From positions 297,150-361,149 of the forward strand of contig CAVZTX010000001.1 of assembly GCA_963778375.1 (NCBI GenBank): a stretch of 64,000 nucleotides of DNA. Direction: 5' to 3'. Position numbers and translations under genes: made by a program. A model generated the notes under the pieces. The model was not told the origin of the DNA and did no database searches. It saw only the letters and a list, made by a program, of their open reading frames with translations. This document shows positions 61,201 through 64,000 of this stretch, one piece after another. Position 1 is the first letter of the stretch. The number at the start of each line of letters is the position of its first letter. This DNA is from CAVZTX01 sp963778375 (GTDB lineage: Bacteria > Chloroflexota > Ktedonobacteria > Ktedonobacterales > Ktedonobacteraceae).

Positions 61201-61846
61201 GGCACATCATCAATGCCACCGAGGTGGTGTAGGTGCTGATGATGATGTCCAGCTGCGCTACCTCTTGCGGCGAGCTGATCTCGGCCGCCCTGATCCCCAA
61301 CGCCGCGAGCCGCTCATTCGAGCCCACCACGCCGCGTAGGGAACCCTTCAGCCGGTGAGACACCCTGGCCAGCGCACGGGTGGTCTCTTCTGGGCAATGC
61401 CACAACAGCGCCACCAGGACCTCTCGCCGGCCCCTGCGCCCCTGCACGCGCACCGCGATTGCCCGACCAGTTGGCATCTTCACGCCCTCCACGAAATGGG
61501 TCAGCGAGCCCAGGTCCATCTTCGCCCACAACCCCGCCTGCGCCCGCAGCGCCCTCCGCGACGCCGCCGTGTGCGCCACGAGCGGGTGCTGCTCCCCGTT
61601 GGCCACCAACACCAGATCGGACACTCCGGAAGCCGCCCCCAGCGCGAACTGCAACCGCACCCCAGACACTCCGGCACGAACCCGCCTGGCCGCGTCCGCG
61701 ACCGGCGCCGACCACGCCCCCGCGTACGCGGCGGCCGCCGAGCCCAACCCCGCCTTCAACAACCACCGCCGCCCCACCGGCGTCGAGCACAACTCGGCCA
61801 ACCACCACTCGGTGTCCCGATCTAAATGGATGCGCTCATCGCTCAT
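58283..61846 (-). CDS. Large Tat-exported protein of unknown function, copy 2
   Basis: 1,187 residues from the ATG at 61846, with AGGAG 7 nt upstream. The Tat signal is VGRRWLLKAGLGSAAAAYAG. The N-terminal 660 residues resemble copy 1 at about half their positions (shared FALG..SGVS.LVLVANG, PLVAHT, YTTSVALMM, ATDPDGSPSQI, NDFVRWLYVYVQYLGKGNQ, ARLLYCGLGSDI). From PWVIENEVTL onward the two are identical for about 505 residues. The tail differs (TARRPSRIKTRPRTPTRGLG). A hydrophobic stretch (LLTGILTIGLTAFALAV) recurs in the same place as in copy 1. The function is unknown. Confidence 0.75.
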   Translation of the reverse strand: MSDERIHLDRDTEWWLAELCSTPVGRRWLLKAGLGSAAAAYAGAWSAPVADAARRVRAGVSGVRLQFALGAASGVSDLVLVANGEQHPLVAHTAASRRALRAQAGLWAKMDLGSLTHFVEGVKMPTGRAIAVRVQGRRGRREVLVALLWHCPEETTRALARVSHRLKGSLRGVVGSNERLAALGIRAAEISSPQEVAQLDIIISTYTTSVALMMCHPNVGTVDSTASGATNSLLLKTPEVSTLGSYIDKMQRGGRDFATLVQATDPDGSPSQIQLGDMTSTFNIAELNRDDHTFVGAHRAALMSGIRTVRDDASLGAVIDKPLAEQDDTVKRQTWIQPEGILPRPTTYSRALAGGAGLDIKVKNPGDVFGITTVVNGTYENGKVPLTLSNDFVRWLYVYVQYLGKGNQVLPATPGGKYPDPDAQAPDTQYAKFLGLLPQVTTILGIPLPGSTNTIDATLDFPDGAHSARLLYCGLGSDINGGWREYFPADAYANRIAPTDEVLVPSLLTGILTIGLTAFALAVDMNVSATFAAIRKVTVEGAADKATIKELFTLAARAVNLTKAEAVATTVASGAAVYEEVKANGGVTNLWNILLALGGAIVKVIFAPRTVAQVFGKAGIIILRQVAGEQVLRAIPTIGLVLGALEAAGDIATLAEVCAESVICPWVIENEVTLTYKASVTVSHDPCAASFPPAAKSWRLEAKVDGALVLDPVTGSINSGGTGQSTPVQVDVVAPFGGKQIQWSMVLLDATGSQVAAGVSAGYVNDNPDDVPSKVAFSIKQNPAVITARTVFQRGATTTFSRAAGGYSWSDRVVVAGTVASAGVQEVAGAAVATTLGVAGMVWKQGDRFFLRGVPVVQNGKTIELGSVRKEGYARRPFLLFDSFVDVTKCDQKAPGGGNHVLLEPDETSDAYEVRRLSLDPQTGRLEWDPAASVGRFLLPVSAAALHSSGRVVALHTDSGRVGVLEPLSAPLAVAANGVGGTRLASYTAGPGTQIGLLDSPTAVAVTNPGTVLILEAAGPQLAAFDLNGHPVRYFASPSLGFRRSVRSPRRRGAGAPALQFTLPLDQHKTYLDLAVDGASQIYLLYYTGDGASVQDYHLDVYHPDGTPLETGSPGVNVPRIAVDYWRSIYAPNYTPLTDLGTTTPHIDPALRVAEPSLSRFDPTTPATARRPSRIKTRPRTPTRGLG
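58341..59854. repeat. 1,514-bp direct repeat, copy 2
   Basis: The second copy, 3,577 bp from the first. The flanking coding sequence drops at once to about 50 percent protein identity on the N-terminal side, which indicates gene conversion, a recent domain exchange, or repeat collapse during assembly. Confidence 0.93.
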
Positions 61847-61954
61847 CAACCTTCTCCTCGCACCGGTCCTGGCCCCTCACGGGATGCCCAACGTCGACCC
61901 GAAGGCTCTCCGCTGATGATCGCTGCGCCTCCCCCCCGCGCAACCGGGACACCC

Positions 61955-63598
61955 CTATACAGACCCCCATACTTTGACGCCAGCGCCGCCGAACGTCGGA
62001 CGTTTCCGCTCAGCGCAAACGATCTGTAACCGTTGCGCGATCCACCGCCGACCTCTCCGGTGGCGGATAGTGAGCGTGTACAGCCCGGGTTTGAGCGGAC
62101 GTCGATCGCTTAGGAGCAAATCGAAGCCGCCATATGCGGCGGGCACACGCGCGCCCACGGCGTATACGGTTGCTCCGCGTTCGAGCGTGGCACGCCCCGA
62201 GGCTCCGGTGGCGGGTGACTTGACGGCGCCCCGGATGTGCTTGCCGGTGCACTTCTCTTCAGTTGGGGCGGGCTTTCCCGCGCTCCCGGTGAAACCGACG
62301 GTCATCGGCTTGCACGTGAGCTGGAGCTCGGCCGCGGATCCGCCGGATAGAGCCACCTCGGCTGGCGCGGACGGAGCGTTGGTCAGGAGGATCAGCCGTG
62401 CCGAGCGACCGCCCGCCGCTTGCGGCGCAAAGCGCACTCCGATCTCGCAGCTCGAGCCGACGGGCACCGGCTGCTGGCAACGATCGGCGACCAGGAAGTC
62501 GCCCGGATCAACGCCGCCGAGCAGCACGCCCGAGACAACCAGCGGCGCTGAGCCCTTGTTGGTCACGTTCAGCCTCTGCGCCGGACCCGCGCTGCCGGGC
62601 GTCTGCGCCGCGAAATGCAGCGACGCAGGGCTCACGTCGGCGGTCGGCGCCGGGTAGGTGATCGTCACCCCGGGCGCGGCGTTCGACAGAGCGCTGGAGA
62701 CATCGGCGGCGCCCGGGACAGTGAAGCTCGAGCCGCCTCCGCCACTGCCCGACGCGGCGCCACATCCACCGCCACCGCCCCCGTAATAGCCCCCACCCCC
62801 GCCGCCGCCACCGGTTCCGCCAATTACGTTGGCGTTGCTGCACGGGCCGCCGCCGCCGCCCCCGAATCCATACGAGCCCGAAACACCTGGGTGATCGGGA
62901 AAAGCGCTGTCGTTGTGCCCGCCCGCACCGCCGGAGGTCAGTGTTCCGGGACCTCCGGGTGAGGCGGAGCCAGGCCCCACGTTGAGGGTGTGGCCCGCCG
63001 AGCCGGAGGCGCCTCCATCGAAGCCTCCAGCTGCACCGCCACCGGCGCCCGCGACCACCAGGAGACCCGGGAAGCTGGGCGAAGGAGAGGCCAGGCCCAC
63101 GAGCGAAGCGCCCCCGCCGCCGGCGCCGCCCGGGGCGAGGGAGCCACCGACGCCGGGCCCTCCTCCTCCTCCGCCCCCGGCCCCGCCCGGGCCGCCACCG
63201 GCCGGAGGTCCGCCGGGAGTGGACTTGCCGCACTGGTCGCCGGGCCCGCCGACGCCCACGATCAGCTGCATGCCTGGCCACACCGGCACGGTCGCCTTAA
63301 CGGCAGCGCCCGCGCCGCCGTTGCCAGCCCTGTTCAACAGGGGGCAGTTTCCGCCCTTGGCCCCGACGGCGGTGATCGTGATGCTCGTCACTCCCACCGG
63401 CACGGTAAACGGATGGTCCCCCACCGCGCTGAACGTCGCGGTTGCGCTCGTCGCGGCGAGGGTCACCCCGACGCCAGGGCCTGCCAGCACCACGATCGCC
63501 GCGCCGGCGCCAACCGACGACGCGCGCCTGGCGAACCAGCGCGCGATACGGCAGCCGCGAGCCGCCGGCCGCCGACGGTACCGGAACACGATCCGCAC
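61955..63598 (-). CDS. Secreted glycine-rich protein with choice-of-anchor D domain, paralogue 3
   Basis: 547 residues if a GTG at 63598 is the start; the frame is open to 63796, but the extra part has no signal-like order. A basic segment (FRYRRRPAARGCRIARWFARR) and hydrophobic core (SVGAGAAIVVLAGPGVGVTL) make a signal peptide, possibly Tat-like. The domains match paralogues 1 and 2: FSAVGDHPFTVPVGVTSITI, a Gly-rich sheet with GGYYGGGGGGCG, LHFAAQTPGSAGPAQRLNVT, and GLYTLTIRHRRGRRWIAQRL. It is first in the five-gene minus-strand cluster, 105 bp before the large Tat gene. Confidence 0.78.
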   Translation of the reverse strand: MRIVFRYRRRPAARGCRIARWFARRASSVGAGAAIVVLAGPGVGVTLAATSATATFSAVGDHPFTVPVGVTSITITAVGAKGGNCPLLNRAGNGGAGAAVKATVPVWPGMQLIVGVGGPGDQCGKSTPGGPPAGGGPGGAGGGGGGGPGVGGSLAPGGAGGGGASLVGLASPSPSFPGLLVVAGAGGGAAGGFDGGASGSAGHTLNVGPGSASPGGPGTLTSGGAGGHNDSAFPDHPGVSGSYGFGGGGGGPCSNANVIGGTGGGGGGGGYYGGGGGGCGAASGSGGGGSSFTVPGAADVSSALSNAAPGVTITYPAPTADVSPASLHFAAQTPGSAGPAQRLNVTNKGSAPLVVSGVLLGGVDPGDFLVADRCQQPVPVGSSCEIGVRFAPQAAGGRSARLILLTNAPSAPAEVALSGGSAAELQLTCKPMTVGFTGSAGKPAPTEEKCTGKHIRGAVKSPATGASGRATLERGATVYAVGARVPAAYGGFDLLLSDRRPLKPGLYTLTIRHRRGRRWIAQRLQIVCAERKRPTFGGAGVKVWGSV

Positions 63599-64000
63599 GG
63601 GCGGATGATCTCCGACTCTCGCGGCCGGCACAACCGGGAGCACCCCATACAGGCCCCTACAGTTATCCGCTTGACAGGCCTGGTTCGTCGAGCTCAAAGT
63701 TCGGTATCGAGTTGTTCCGGTCGCCCCGGGAAACGCCATGTCGGATGGTCGCTGGCGCGAGAGTGTCCTTGAGGTAGGACTTGCTCGAGGCAACAATCAG
63801 CACCAAATGCCGGCTGGGGTGTTGCCTCCAATAGCTAAGCAAACTTAGGCATATTGCCTGATTGATGCGTGGACGCACCGCCGCCTGCGCGGTGACGCTG
63901 GAGGGAGCCCGGCTGATCGGCTAGGATCGCCGCGGGACAGGAGATCGCAGGAGTGGGCACAGCGGCGGCGATGCTCGGAGGTTCGTTCGGAGGTCAGTTG
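63599..64000. other. Leader region of the secreted-protein cluster
   Basis: 402 bp without a convincing gene. GAGGCAACA (63787-63795) and TGTTGCCTC (63820-63828) are perfect inverted repeats, next to CTAAG-CAAA-CTTAG (63835-63848) and GGCA-TAT-TGCC (63848-63858), in a locally AT-richer stretch about 190-260 bp upstream of the GTG at 63598. These could be the promoter/operator region of the cluster. A GTG at 63953 on the plus strand after AGGAGATCGCAGGA could open a gene running off the window; only 16 codons are visible. Confidence 0.4.

Overview
Positions 1 to about 51,130 look like a chromosomal segment of a Chloroflexota bacterium, most likely class Ktedonobacteria. The base composition is moderate. 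Genes include Ser/Thr kinases with a C-terminal LamG-like ectodomain, large NB-ARC/HTH regulators, a CxxC zinc-ribbon protein, and an hrcA-dnaK-dnaJ cluster without grpE. Dozens of short palindromic elements (GTAGGGGC..GCCCCTAC and GTCATCCTGAGCG..GCGAAGGATCT types) are scattered through it. At about 51,130-51,170 the composition jumps to very GC-rich, actinobacterial-style DNA (Thermoleophilia/Solirubrobacterales-like by impression). The change falls inside one gene on each side, so the window is either an assembly chimera or a very recent junction with foreign DNA.

Layout. 1-2.4 kb: a NiCoT nickel/cobalt permease behind a Nur-like operator, then convergent VKOR and DUF929 (thioredoxin-like) genes, probably for extracytoplasmic disulfides. 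2.8-12.2 kb: a copper-type envelope locus with a frameshifted BNR propeller, CopC, a YtkA-like protein, a NarL-type two-component pair, a CopC-CopD-YtkA fusion, a BNR lipoprotein and a YVTN propeller. 12.3-24.4 kb: leucine-type dehydrogenase, a small membrane protein, a pseudokinase next to an intact kinase paralogue, a Ski2/HelY-like helicase, a Uma2 protein, threonine dehydratase and a DinB protein. 24.4-33.6 kb: two SRPBCC paralogues in opposite orientation flanking a redoxin and two giant ATPase regulators, then SDR and DDAH genes. 33.7-36.9 kb: an orphan HicB, a glycine T-box with glyS, and an EEP phosphohydrolase. 36.9-44.5 kb: dnaJ, dnaK, hrcA with a CIRCE-like operator, and a class A PBP. 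44.9-50.8 kb: dprA, a murF-alr fusion interrupted by an in-frame UGA, a lipid kinase and vapBC.

51.2-64 kb is one minus-strand cluster transcribed from high to low coordinates. It encodes a glycine-rich secreted protein, two ~1,180-residue Tat-exported proteins sharing a 1,514-bp repeat with one mismatch, and two more glycine-rich secreted paralogues. I recognise no described system in it. It is the best candidate for something new, provided the junction and the long repeat are not assembly artefacts.
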